Assembly: GCA_030532185.1 (NCBI GenBank)
Contig: JAUNLO010000006.1
Location: forward strand, 1 to 26,818
Length of the DNA stretch: 26,818 nucleotides
From: Eubacteriales bacterium
GTDB lineage: Bacteria > Bacillota_A > Clostridia > Saccharofermentanales > DTU023
Direction of reading: 5' to 3'
Below, one piece after another: positions 1-7,787 of the stretch (the stretch's first letter is position 1; every line of letters begins with the position of its first letter). The notes beneath the pieces were generated by a model. It searched no databases. It had not been told where the DNA came from and saw only the letters and a program-made list of their open reading frames with translations. The position numbers and the translations under genes are program-made.

Positions 1-34
1 CTACTAAGATACGGCCACCATCAGCTTAACAGAG

Positions 35-838
35 ATGATTGACCAGCTTATCGCAGAGGTAGAAGCCGATGAAATGATCCCTCTGGATATTCAATGGGAC
101 ACCTATATGTCTGCCACAGGTGAAAAACGTGGCTTCAAGGTTGCCATGTCCAATCCTGATACAGAAAATAAGGATAAGCTGGTTGTTGAAAGCGTCGTGG
201 TCAAGTCACCAGACCAGCTCCAGACCGGGATCCTCTACGTCCTGCAAGCTAATAATGATAGCGCCCTTTTCCGCTTCGAACTCAACGATTTCCAAGATCC
301 TAACGCCGCCAGCTCTTCCGGTAGCTTCACGGTTGATACCTATGACTTCCCCGATATGCTGAACGCTACTTACCAAGATGTTAAAGTCGTAAAACTGGCT
401 GACCAGCCTGAGCTTTTATTAGGCCAATTCGATGTAAGCATTAAGACGGTTGACCTGGTACCCGTCTATGTAGAGGAAGAATTTGAGGAAGACCTGGAAG
501 ACGACGATGATCCTTATTACAATGTCAAGATGGTGGATGAGGAGAAAAATTCTCAGATAACTATCAAATCTTTCCTAGAAGCTGATACCCATATGATTGA
601 TATCGATATCCTACCGGATATCCGCCTAGAAGATCAGTATGTAAGCTTACACCTGCTTCCCCGTTATCTATCTCCTGAGGAAGTCAATCTCATGGTAGAA
701 CTCCCGGAGGACTACTACGATCTGAACAATGAGGAAGATTTGGCGGCCTTAGAGGAGAACGAGGACTTAGCCATGAAGCTGATGGAGGCCCTCAGTAACT
801 TGGGACTCCTCGGTGATGAAATGTACGAATTTGAATAA
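35..838 (+). CDS. Acidic protein of unknown function
   Basis: A 267-residue reading frame that I do not recognise. It is very rich in Asp and Glu, with an acidic run near residues 147-158 and an acidic C-terminus ending EMYEFE. It has no signal peptide, membrane segment or cysteine cluster, so a soluble cytoplasmic protein is inferred. The middle alternates hydrophobic and polar residues as in a beta-rich fold. The start is uncertain: no good Shine-Dalgarno precedes the ATG at 35. The same frame upstream (8-34, reading roughly DTATISLTE) still looks coding but meets a stop at 5-7. The true N-terminus may therefore use a non-standard codon, lie further in (ATG at 74 or 107), or be disturbed at the window edge. 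The gene ends just before a strong terminator, so it is the last gene of its transcript. Confidence 0.6.
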   Translation: MIDQLIAEVEADEMIPLDIQWDTYMSATGEKRGFKVAMSNPDTENKDKLVVESVVVKSPDQLQTGILYVLQANNDSALFRFELNDFQDPNAASSSGSFTVDTYDFPDMLNATYQDVKVVKLADQPELLLGQFDVSIKTVDLVPVYVEEEFEEDLEDDDDPYYNVKMVDEEKNSQITIKSFLEADTHMIDIDILPDIRLEDQYVSLHLLPRYLSPEEVNLMVELPEDYYDLNNEEDLAALEENEDLAMKLMEALSNLGLLGDEMYEFE

Positions 839-860
839 AGCATACAAAGCGCACAAATCT

Positions 861-891
861 GGGGAGGCACTTGCCTCCCCAGGCTTTTTTT
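861..891 (+). terminator. Rho-independent terminator after the acidic protein gene
   Basis: A perfect 8-bp stem, GGGGAGGC / GCCTCCCC with loop ACTT (861-880), is followed after AGGC by a run of seven T. It lies 22 bases after the stop codon at 838 and closes the transcript of the upstream gene. Confidence 0.9.
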
Positions 892-932
892 AGCATTTGG
901 CAGAAGTAAGCTGTCAAGAAAGGATAGAGACC

Positions 933-1448
933 ATGTATTGTAGATATTGCGGCGAAGAAATGGCGGATGATGCCAAGAAATGCCCCTCCTGTGGTAAGGA
1001 AACCCTAGAGGCTAAGGCGGAAGCCAAGCTAGATGAAGCTGAGCAGGTACTAGCCAAGGCTAAGAAGGAAGGGCGAAAATTCTTCCGGGCAGAAGATCAA
1101 TCGGGTCACTTCACGAACAAAGACAAGGAGAAGAACCGCGGGGTGGCCGTTTTAGCCTATATTCCTCTACTCTTCTTGGTGCCCATGCTTACCGCTCAGG
1201 ATTCTCCCTATGCCCGTTATCACGCTAATCAAGGACTAGTTCTCTTCATTTGCACTTTTGCCGTGTGGATGCTGAGCCGAATTCTGTCCTTTCTGGGTAT
1301 GGTACCCCTAGTAGGCACCACCCTAGGTGTAATTTTCTTCATCCTAGAGCTGTTACTCTTTGCGGCCTATCTTTTGGGCATCATCACGACCTCCCAGGGT
1401 AAGGCCGTAAAAATCCCCCTCTTGGGTGAAGTTATTATCTTTGACTAA
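933..1448 (+). CDS. Zinc-ribbon membrane protein (DUF4870/Tic20-like)
   Basis: A 171-residue protein. The N-terminus has a CxxC-x10-CxxC zinc ribbon (C3, C6, C17, C20), then a charged Ala/Lys/Glu helix to about residue 50. The membrane region has about three hydrophobic segments, beginning near residue 65. The sequence YARYHANQG between the first two segments, and the ending with a cytoplasmic-looking KIPLLGEV, are typical of DUF4870/Tic20-like small membrane proteins. The function of that family is unknown. The ATG at 933 was chosen because AAGAAAGGA (916-924) sits 8 bases upstream. A TTG at 897 in the same frame would add 12 residues but lacks a ribosome binding site. The gene faces the histidine phosphatase gene tail to tail, and I see no hairpin in the 23-base gap. 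Confidence 0.8.
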   Translation: MYCRYCGEEMADDAKKCPSCGKETLEAKAEAKLDEAEQVLAKAKKEGRKFFRAEDQSGHFTNKDKEKNRGVAVLAYIPLLFLVPMLTAQDSPYARYHANQGLVLFICTFAVWMLSRILSFLGMVPLVGTTLGVIFFILELLLFAAYLLGIITTSQGKAVKIPLLGEVIIFD

Positions 1449-1471
1449 GGCTGAGGCTTGAATAATACGAC

Positions 1472-2263
1472 TTAACTTAAGAGGGTGGCCGAGGCTGCTT
1501 CCTTGAAAGTCGGGTCCACGAAATCAACTTCCTGGTAAGACTGGCCCCAGTAGGAGCGGATTAGAAGGCAGCGCATTTCACTGCCGGGAACTCGGTCCTG
1601 GTCAGCCAGAATCCCCATCGTTGAAAAATTTGCACTATCCAAGCTCTCGCTCTGGCGGGAGCTTTTTTGCTGGCTGGAGTCTACAAAGAGAAAGTGCCAC
1701 AAGGAACCATTAGGAATAACTTCTTTAGACTCCAAGTTGTGGGCAGGATTGCCGCTAAAGGCGAAGAGGGCAGATTTAATCGTGCCATAGTGACCGAAAA
1801 TGTAGGCAGAATTGAGGTTTTTACTTTTCAACTCTGCCAAGAGGTCCTGGCAGGCTTTAAGCACCCGGGCGTTTTGTTCGGAGAAAAGTTCTTCCCCGCC
1901 GCCTTGGGGAATATCGTGGTAGAACTTGTCAAAAAAGTCCTCATTAATTTGGTAGTTTTCCGGTACTGAGCCCTCGCGCAAGCCAAAATAAGACTCGGAG
2001 AAACGCCAGTCTTGTTCAGCTTCTTTTTCTTTACCAGTTATGATCTGCAAGGTGTGTTTGGCCCTAGTCAGGCCCGAGTGCCGATGAAGATCGGCCTCGG
2101 GGTAGGGGATTTCTAGCTTAAGTTCGGCCAATTCCTGCTTACCACCCTCGCTCAGGGGAAGGTCCATCCAACCCCCGAACAAGTGGTAGTAATTGCCTAT
2201 GGATTGGCCGTGTCTGACTAGGTAGAGATTATAGTAGGGTGCTTGTAAAAATTTTTGGTCCAT
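1472..2263 (-). CDS. Histidine phosphatase (phosphoglycerate mutase-like) family protein
   Basis: A 263-residue member of the branched histidine phosphatase superfamily. LVRHGQS (R17, H18) carries the phosphorylated histidine, SGLTRAKHT (R67) is the second phosphate pocket element, and FGHYGT (H158) is the second catalytic histidine. The fold is complete, but it is followed by a roughly 80-residue C-terminal part (after PNGSLWHF) that I cannot match. The substrate cannot be named: the family includes phosphoglycerate mutases, sugar phosphatases and cobalamin phosphatases. I chose the ATG at 2263, one base after the TAA of the aminopeptidase gene, which points to translational coupling. An in-frame ATG at 2311 would add 16 Pro/Ser-rich residues and overlap the upstream gene. 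Confidence 0.82.
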   Translation of the reverse strand: MDQKFLQAPYYNLYLVRHGQSIGNYYHLFGGWMDLPLSEGGKQELAELKLEIPYPEADLHRHSGLTRAKHTLQIITGKEKEAEQDWRFSESYFGLREGSVPENYQINEDFFDKFYHDIPQGGGEELFSEQNARVLKACQDLLAELKSKNLNSAYIFGHYGTIKSALFAFSGNPAHNLESKEVIPNGSLWHFLFVDSSQQKSSRQSESLDSANFSTMGILADQDRVPGSEMRCLLIRSYWGQSYQEVDFVDPTFKEAASATLLS

Positions 2264-2264
2264 C

Positions 2265-4046
2265 TTATTTGAGGGGGGCACAGGCGGCCTTGAGGTCGGC
2301 TCGCTCTTCATCCGTGGTCATCTGAGGCAAGAGTAGATCATAGCATTGTTGGTGGTAGTTATCCAGCCAGGCAATTTCCTCAGCATTGAGGAGGTCACTA
2401 TTGATTGCTTCTCGGTCCAGGGGCACGAAAGACATGACCTCTAATTGGTAGAACTTATCACCCATGAATTCCCGGTCATAACTTACCACGTAATCATTTT
2501 CGAGACGAATACCATGCTTGCCTTCTTTGTATACCCCGGGCTCGATGGTGATATGCATGCCTTCCTGCAAGGGGAGAGGGTTATAGACCTTGGAGAAGCG
2601 TTGGGGGCCCTCATGTACGCCTAAGACATAGCCCACACCGTGGCCAGTACCACACTTATAGTCCATGTAGTGCTGCCAGAGAGGCTGACGAGCCAAGCAG
2701 TCTAGGTAATAACCCGGAGTGCCCTCTAAGAATTTGGCAGAGGCCAAGTTGATATGGGATTTGAGGGTTAGGGTAAAGTCGGTCTTTTCTTCCTCGGTGA
2801 GGGGGCCCAGGGCAATGGTGCGGGTAATGTCTGTAGTTCCGTCTAAATATTGGCCACCGGAATCAATCAAGTAGAAGGACTTAGCCTGTAATTTGCTCTT
2901 GTGGTCAGGAGAGGGGGCATAGTGCATCATAGCCGCGTTGGGGCCATAGGCGGAAATGGAAGAGAAACTCTCATCCAGGAACTTGTCGCCTTGGCTGCGC
3001 CAGAGATGCAGTTGATCGGCAGCCTGTAATTCATCCAGGTCTTGCTGTTTAACCTCTCTTTTCAGCCAGAAGAGGAAGCGGGTTATGGCTGCGGAATCCC
3101 TGAGGTAGGCAGCCTTTTGACATGCAAGTTCGGTAGGATTGAGGCAGCACTTGCTGAGATAGACATAGGAGGTCTGGTCTAAAACCTCAAGGTCACTGGG
3201 CAGGGCCTTGTAGAGCTTATAAGAAATGCGGCCCTTATCCAAGGCAATCTTGCGTGCTTTCAGCTGAGAGAGGGACTCGGCTACGCTGGCGTAATCCTTG
3301 ACAGTTACTCCCTCCTGCTGGAAGTGCTCTTGCATAGCCTTATCTAATTTTTGCTGGTCAATGAAAAGATAAGCCTCGTCCTCCGTGATAAGTGCATAGG
3401 CTAGGCTAACTGGGTTATTGGGCACATCGCCGCCCCGGTAATTGTAGAGCCAGGCTACGTCGTCCAGCCCCACCACAAAGCTGGCATCCGCTCCATCTGC
3501 GGCCATCTTTTCGCGAATCTGAGCCACTTTTGCTTGGGCACTTTGTCCGGTATATTCCAGCTCGTGGGCAAAGATGGGGGCCTGGGGCAGGGCGGGACGA
3601 TCCTGCCAAATCTCGTCCAGGAGGGAGGGGAGGGGCTGGACCATAATAGACTTTTTTGCCAGGGCCTCTGCAAGGTCCTCAAAGGATTTTTGCGAGATAG
3701 TGGCATCATTCATCCCGACCAGGTCACCAGGGGACAGGTGGTCGTAGAGCCAGGCTTGCACACTAGGATAGCCTGGAGTGGCCATCTTCATAAGCTGGAA
3801 TTCACTGCCGTCAATTTGCTGCTCGGCCTGGATAAAGTAGCGGCCATCTGCCCAGACTAGGGCCTGGTCCTTAGTCACAAGGGCGGTGCCAGCAGAACCG
3901 GTAAAACCGGTGAGCCAGGCTCTTTCCTTGAAGTGGGCAGCTACATATTCAGACTGGTGAGCGTCAGCTGTATTCACCACATAGGCTGCTAGACCTTGGG
4001 CTTGCATGGCTTTTCTGAGGGCGGCAATTTTTTCATTGGTATGCAT
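2265..4046 (-). CDS. pepP: Xaa-Pro aminopeptidase (aminopeptidase P, M24B)
   Basis: A 593-residue cytoplasmic metallopeptidase that removes an N-terminal residue preceding proline. It has the long three-domain layout of eukaryotic XPNPEP1-type enzymes: two creatinase-like N-terminal domains (about 1-155 and 160-310), a pita-bread M24 catalytic domain (about 315-530) and a short C-terminal domain. The five expected metal ligands are present: D395 (LIDSG), D406 (TTDITRT), H469 (GTGHGVGY), E502 (IEPGVY) and E516 (RLENDY). The spacing of 11 between the two Asp matches E. coli aminopeptidase P. The ATG at 4046 has GAGGAAAA nearby upstream. The gene lies 74 bases after malQ on the same strand with no visible terminator, so it may be read from the sugar operon. 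It is followed by the phosphatase gene with a 1-base gap. Confidence 0.93.
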   Translation of the reverse strand: MHTNEKIAALRKAMQAQGLAAYVVNTADAHQSEYVAAHFKERAWLTGFTGSAGTALVTKDQALVWADGRYFIQAEQQIDGSEFQLMKMATPGYPSVQAWLYDHLSPGDLVGMNDATISQKSFEDLAEALAKKSIMVQPLPSLLDEIWQDRPALPQAPIFAHELEYTGQSAQAKVAQIREKMAADGADASFVVGLDDVAWLYNYRGGDVPNNPVSLAYALITEDEAYLFIDQQKLDKAMQEHFQQEGVTVKDYASVAESLSQLKARKIALDKGRISYKLYKALPSDLEVLDQTSYVYLSKCCLNPTELACQKAAYLRDSAAITRFLFWLKREVKQQDLDELQAADQLHLWRSQGDKFLDESFSSISAYGPNAAMMHYAPSPDHKSKLQAKSFYLIDSGGQYLDGTTDITRTIALGPLTEEEKTDFTLTLKSHINLASAKFLEGTPGYYLDCLARQPLWQHYMDYKCGTGHGVGYVLGVHEGPQRFSKVYNPLPLQEGMHITIEPGVYKEGKHGIRLENDYVVSYDREFMGDKFYQLEVMSFVPLDREAINSDLLNAEEIAWLDNYHQQCYDLLLPQMTTDEERADLKAACAPLK

Positions 4047-4120
4047 ATTCTATTTTCCTCAATTCTTTTACTTATTTTGCTTGTGAGTGGGGTCGTTTCT
4101 AGCTGCTCTAAGTTAGTCCG

Positions 4121-5773
4121 CTAAGGGGTGACACTTGCCTTAAGAGGATTACGAGCATAGCGCAGGTTCAGCTCCCGGTATTGCTGGGCCAAGGCTTGGT
4201 AGACTTCCGGTGTAGCCTGGTCAGCAGGCATACGCCAGCGCCAGGCTTCCTGGTCAGGCAGTCCGTTAGTTACGGTTTCCCGGCCCCCTCCCAGTAGATC
4301 TTGCATTTGTAGGATTACCCAGCGGGCCCGGGAGGCTAGAAGGCCCCGGATAATACCCTGGCGATAGCCCTCTTGGGGGTTGAGACCCAGATAGTCCTGA
4401 GCGAAGTTCAGACTTTCCGGACTGGCGGCTTGGAGCCAGGCCTCGATAGTCAGATTATCGTGGGTGCCAAAATAGTAAAAACGGTTCTCCTCCACATTAT
4501 GGGGCAGGTTTTCACTATTGCCGTAAGGCTCGAAGGCATACTGCATAATCTTCATGCCGGGTAGACCAAAACTCTCTCTTAGCTGGATGACCGAATCGGT
4601 AAGATACCCCAAATCTTCGGCCAAGACCGGAATTTGAGCAAATTCGGTCTGGATGGCTTGGAGGAATAAATCTCCAGGGCCAGTCTGCCAGGCTCCATCC
4701 CGGGGGTCCTTGGTTGCAGCGGGAATGGCCCAGTAGGAATCAAGACCTCGAAAGTGGTCCAGGCGAACCCAGTCAAAGCGTCCCAACTCATGGGCCAAAC
4801 GTGATTTCCACCAGGCATAGTTTTGACCAGCCTCATAGGACCAATTATATACGGGAGTAGGCCAAAATTGCCCTGGACCGCCCGGATCAGGTGGGCAGCC
4901 CCCGTAGGTTTGAATGGATAGGTCCTCCTTGAGGGCAAAGGCCTCAGGCTGGGACCAGAGTTCACAGGCCTCGGCGGAGACATAGATGGGCATATCTCCT
5001 ACCAGCTTAATCCCTCGCTCTTGAGCATACTTACGCAGGTCTTGCCATTGTTGGGCAAAGACAAACTGTAGGAAGCACTGTAAGTCCACTTCTGCCTGGT
5101 GATGGCGGTAAAATTCCTCCAGGGCTAGGGGGTCTTTTTCTCGCAGGGAGAGGGGCCAGGCATTTAAGGGAAGGGGGCTGAACTTGGCCCGCAAGGCCAT
5201 GTAGAGGGCAAAATCCTTTAGCCAACTGCCTGCCTTGTCCTTAAATTCTTCGAAAGCTTGAACTGACAAATTATCCAGCCTTGCTTCTCCAGCCTGAAAT
5301 TTTTGAAAAGCCTCTTGGAGGAGGGGGAGGCGGGCTGCCTGTACCCAGGCATAATCAACCCAGTCGGGAGCAGACTGCCCGCTTGCTGCCCTACAAAGCT
5401 CCTGATACTCCTGGTCCGCTAAGAGATCAGCCTCCACGAGGAGGTCTAAGCCAATGTAGTTGGAGCTGGCAGCATAGGCGGACAGACTGGCATAGGGAGA
5501 GTTCTCCTCTGTGGTAGGACCTAGGGGCAAAAGCTGCCAGAGGCTAAAGCCTGCCGCCGCGAGAAAATCTACAAAAGCGTAGGCTGCCTGGCCCAGGCTA
5601 CCTATGCCCCCGGCTGAGGGTAAGGCGTAGAGGGGGAGCAAAACCCCCGCTTCACGCCCCTCCTGCTTTTCCTGACTATGTAGGCTAAAGTCTGGAGAAG
5701 GAAATTGGACGGGAATTTGCCTTGCTTGCTGAAAATTCACGGGTCTCTCCATCCTCTTAATTAATACGTTCAC
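4121..5773 (-). CDS. malQ: 4-alpha-glucanotransferase (amylomaltase, GH77)
   Basis: A 550-residue GH77 enzyme that transfers alpha-1,4-glucan chains between maltodextrins and releases glucose in the cytoplasm. The family signatures appear in order: GGIGSLG near residue 55, LPLGPT near 82, SPYASLSAYA near 92, and GDMPIYV near 259. The catalytic residues are D339 (VRLDHFRG, nucleophile), E386 (LAEDLG, acid/base) and D439 (GTHDN). Length is normal for a bacterial amylomaltase. The start is ambiguous. The GTG at 5773 overlaps the ATPase gene by 17 bases. An ATG at 5752 has AAGAGG directly against it, with no spacing. A GTG at 5740 has GGAGAG at good spacing. All three leave the GH77 domain intact. 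The overlap places it in the sugar operon and identifies the transported sugar as probably a maltodextrin. Confidence 0.93.
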   Translation of the reverse strand: MNVLIKRMERPVNFQQARQIPVQFPSPDFSLHSQEKQEGREAGVLLPLYALPSAGGIGSLGQAAYAFVDFLAAAGFSLWQLLPLGPTTEENSPYASLSAYAASSNYIGLDLLVEADLLADQEYQELCRAASGQSAPDWVDYAWVQAARLPLLQEAFQKFQAGEARLDNLSVQAFEEFKDKAGSWLKDFALYMALRAKFSPLPLNAWPLSLREKDPLALEEFYRHHQAEVDLQCFLQFVFAQQWQDLRKYAQERGIKLVGDMPIYVSAEACELWSQPEAFALKEDLSIQTYGGCPPDPGGPGQFWPTPVYNWSYEAGQNYAWWKSRLAHELGRFDWVRLDHFRGLDSYWAIPAATKDPRDGAWQTGPGDLFLQAIQTEFAQIPVLAEDLGYLTDSVIQLRESFGLPGMKIMQYAFEPYGNSENLPHNVEENRFYYFGTHDNLTIEAWLQAASPESLNFAQDYLGLNPQEGYRQGIIRGLLASRARWVILQMQDLLGGGRETVTNGLPDQEAWRWRMPADQATPEVYQALAQQYRELNLRYARNPLKASVTP

Positions 5774-6842
5774 CGCTAGCCTGGCTGAAGAAATGGAGGG
5801 CGTCTGCCTGGATATGGAAGTCGTAACTTTCTCCCGACCTAAAGTCTAAATGCCCAGGGGCTGAAACTACAATTTCCGTATGGTCAGCCAGCTCACAGTA
5901 GAGAATTTGTTCCTTGCCCAACATCTCGACCACATCCACGCTTAGTTTGATGTTATTGGTCTCCGTGAGCCCCAAATTAATGCGTTCGCCCCGCACGCCT
6001 AAGAGTACGGCTTCCCCCTCATGGCCCTGTAGTTTTTCTTCATCTTGGGGGGCGGGCTGTAGGTGAATGAGCTTATTGTCGCTCACAAACTTGCCCTGCT
6101 GGATTTTACCGGGGATGAGGTTCATGGCGGGGGTGCCAATAAAGCTGGCTACGAAGACATTGGCCGGCTGCTGGTAAAGCTCTGAAGGAGGCCCAGCCTG
6201 CTGGATTACCCCCTTGTCCAGAAGGACAATCTGATCGGCCATGGTCATGGCCTCAGTCTGGTCGTGGGTTACATAGATACTGGTAGTTCCTAAACGCTTA
6301 TGCAGACGGACTAGCTCTACCCGCATATGCTCGCGCAATTTGGCATCTAGGTTAGAAAGTGGTTCGTCCATGAGGAAGACCGCCGGCTTGCGGACCATGG
6401 CACGACCAAGAGCTACCCTTTGCCTTTGTCCTCCGGAAATATCGGAGGGGCGAGAATAGAGATATTCTTCGATTTGCAGGAGTTTAGCTGCCTCCACGAC
6501 CCGCTGGTGAATAACCTCTTTAGCCTCCTTACGCATTTTCAAAGAGAAGGCCATATTGTCATAGACTGTCATGTGGGGGTAGAGGGCGTAGGACTGGAAG
6601 ACCATGGCAATATCCCGGTCTTTAGCGGCCACCTTATTCATGAGCTTGTCACCGAAAATGAGCTCACCCTCCGTAATGGAGTTGAGTCCGGCAATCATCC
6701 GGAGAAGGGTGGACTTGCCACAACCGGAAGGCCCCAAGATGACACAAAAGTTTTGACTCTTAATTTCCAGGTCTATATTTCTGATGGTAAAGGCCTCTCT
6801 GCCTTCGTATTTTTTACCAATATTTTTTAAACGCACATCCAT
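5757..6842 (-). CDS. msmX: Sugar ABC transporter ATPase (MalK/MsmX/UgpC type)
   Basis: A 361-residue ATPase of the carbohydrate importer class that energises MalF/MalG-type permeases from the cytoplasmic face. Walker A is GPSGCGKST at 37-45, the Q-loop is VFQSYALYPHM near 81-91, the signature is ISGGQRQR at 135-142, Walker B is VFLMDEP at 155-161, and the switch histidine is H193 (YVTHDQTEAM). The C-terminal 120 residues form the OB/TOBE regulatory domain of the MalK subfamily. In Bacillota such ATPases often serve several sugar importers. Here it is encoded with its permeases and malQ, so a dedicated role is likely. AAGGAG lies 8 bases before the ATG. There is a 34-base gap from malG and an overlap with malQ. 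Confidence 0.95.
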   Translation of the reverse strand: MDVRLKNIGKKYEGREAFTIRNIDLEIKSQNFCVILGPSGCGKSTLLRMIAGLNSITEGELIFGDKLMNKVAAKDRDIAMVFQSYALYPHMTVYDNMAFSLKMRKEAKEVIHQRVVEAAKLLQIEEYLYSRPSDISGGQRQRVALGRAMVRKPAVFLMDEPLSNLDAKLREHMRVELVRLHKRLGTTSIYVTHDQTEAMTMADQIVLLDKGVIQQAGPPSELYQQPANVFVASFIGTPAMNLIPGKIQQGKFVSDNKLIHLQPAPQDEEKLQGHEGEAVLLGVRGERINLGLTETNNIKLSVDVVEMLGKEQILYCELADHTEIVVSAPGHLDFRSGESYDFHIQADALHFFSQASGERIN

Positions 6843-6876
6843 GTGATTGCTCCTTATTTACTGCTTGTAGCTATTT

Positions 6877-7776
6877 TTAACCCTTGACCGAGCCTTGAGC
6901 CAGACCCGCAACGAGCTGGCCCTGGAGGCTGATGAAGAGAATAATGATGGGGATAGCCGTCAAAAGACCACCTGCGGCAAAGGCCGGCTGGTTCATAGTC
7001 CTCACATCGTTAATTAGGGTAAATAGACCAGTGGCCAAGGTGTAGGACTGAGGATTAGTCAATAAAATCTTAGGCAGCATATAGTCCATGAAGGGTCCAA
7101 TAAAGGACCAAAGCCCTATGATGGCCAGCATGGGCCGGGCAATGGGCATGATAATTAGCCTATAAACCTCCATATTAGAGCAGCCATCTATGCGTGCTGC
7201 ATCGTCCAGTTCCGTGGAGACAGAGTCTATGTAGTTCTTCAAGATGAGGGTGTTAGAGGCAATACCCCCACCGGCATATATGAGAACTAAGAGGGCTCCT
7301 CGGGAAAAGAAGGGCAGGACCGAAGAAAAAATATTGTGGATGGTGTAATAGGCTGTAATCCCGGCAAAGGTAGGTATCGTCTGAATGAGCATGATGGTCA
7401 TGAGCGAGGCCTTACGTCCGGCAAAGCGGTAGCGAGAGTAGGCATAGCCTGTGAAAGACACAATCAGGAGGGTCACCAAGGCGGAGGCCAGGGCGATGAT
7501 AATGGTATTTTTCACCCAGGAGAGGAAGTAGGTCTCCTCAAAGAGATAGCGGAAGTTATCTAGAGAAAATACATAGTCGCCCGCCATGGAGATAGATTTA
7601 CCCTGATTACCGTTGAAGCTGGACAGGACCATCTGGGTTAAGGGCCAAAGGATAGCAAAGGCCCAGGCTACCAATATCACATAGGAGAGGGCGAGAAAGA
7701 TTTTCCCCAGCTTGGTCAGGGGAGGCTTGTCTGAGAGGTAGAGGTCTTGAGTTTTCTTAGATTTGAAAATAGACAT
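6877..7776 (-). CDS. malG: Maltodextrin ABC transporter permease, MalG type
   Basis: A 299-residue inner membrane permease of the MalG family, one half of the translocation pore. A charged cytoplasmic N-terminus precedes six predicted membrane segments, beginning near residues 26-48. The EAA loop that docks on the ATPase is DDAARIDGCSNMEVYRLIIMP (about 191-211), with the conserved Gly. The protein ends with the family-typical LVAGLAQGSVKG. AGGGAG lies 8 bases before the ATG. The gene starts 11 bases after the malF stop, so the two permeases are co-translated. Confidence 0.94.
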   Translation of the reverse strand: MSIFKSKKTQDLYLSDKPPLTKLGKIFLALSYVILVAWAFAILWPLTQMVLSSFNGNQGKSISMAGDYVFSLDNFRYLFEETYFLSWVKNTIIIALASALVTLLIVSFTGYAYSRYRFAGRKASLMTIMLIQTIPTFAGITAYYTIHNIFSSVLPFFSRGALLVLIYAGGGIASNTLILKNYIDSVSTELDDAARIDGCSNMEVYRLIIMPIARPMLAIIGLWSFIGPFMDYMLPKILLTNPQSYTLATGLFTLINDVRTMNQPAFAAGGLLTAIPIIILFISLQGQLVAGLAQGSVKG

Positions 7777-7787
7777 GTTAAAGCTCC

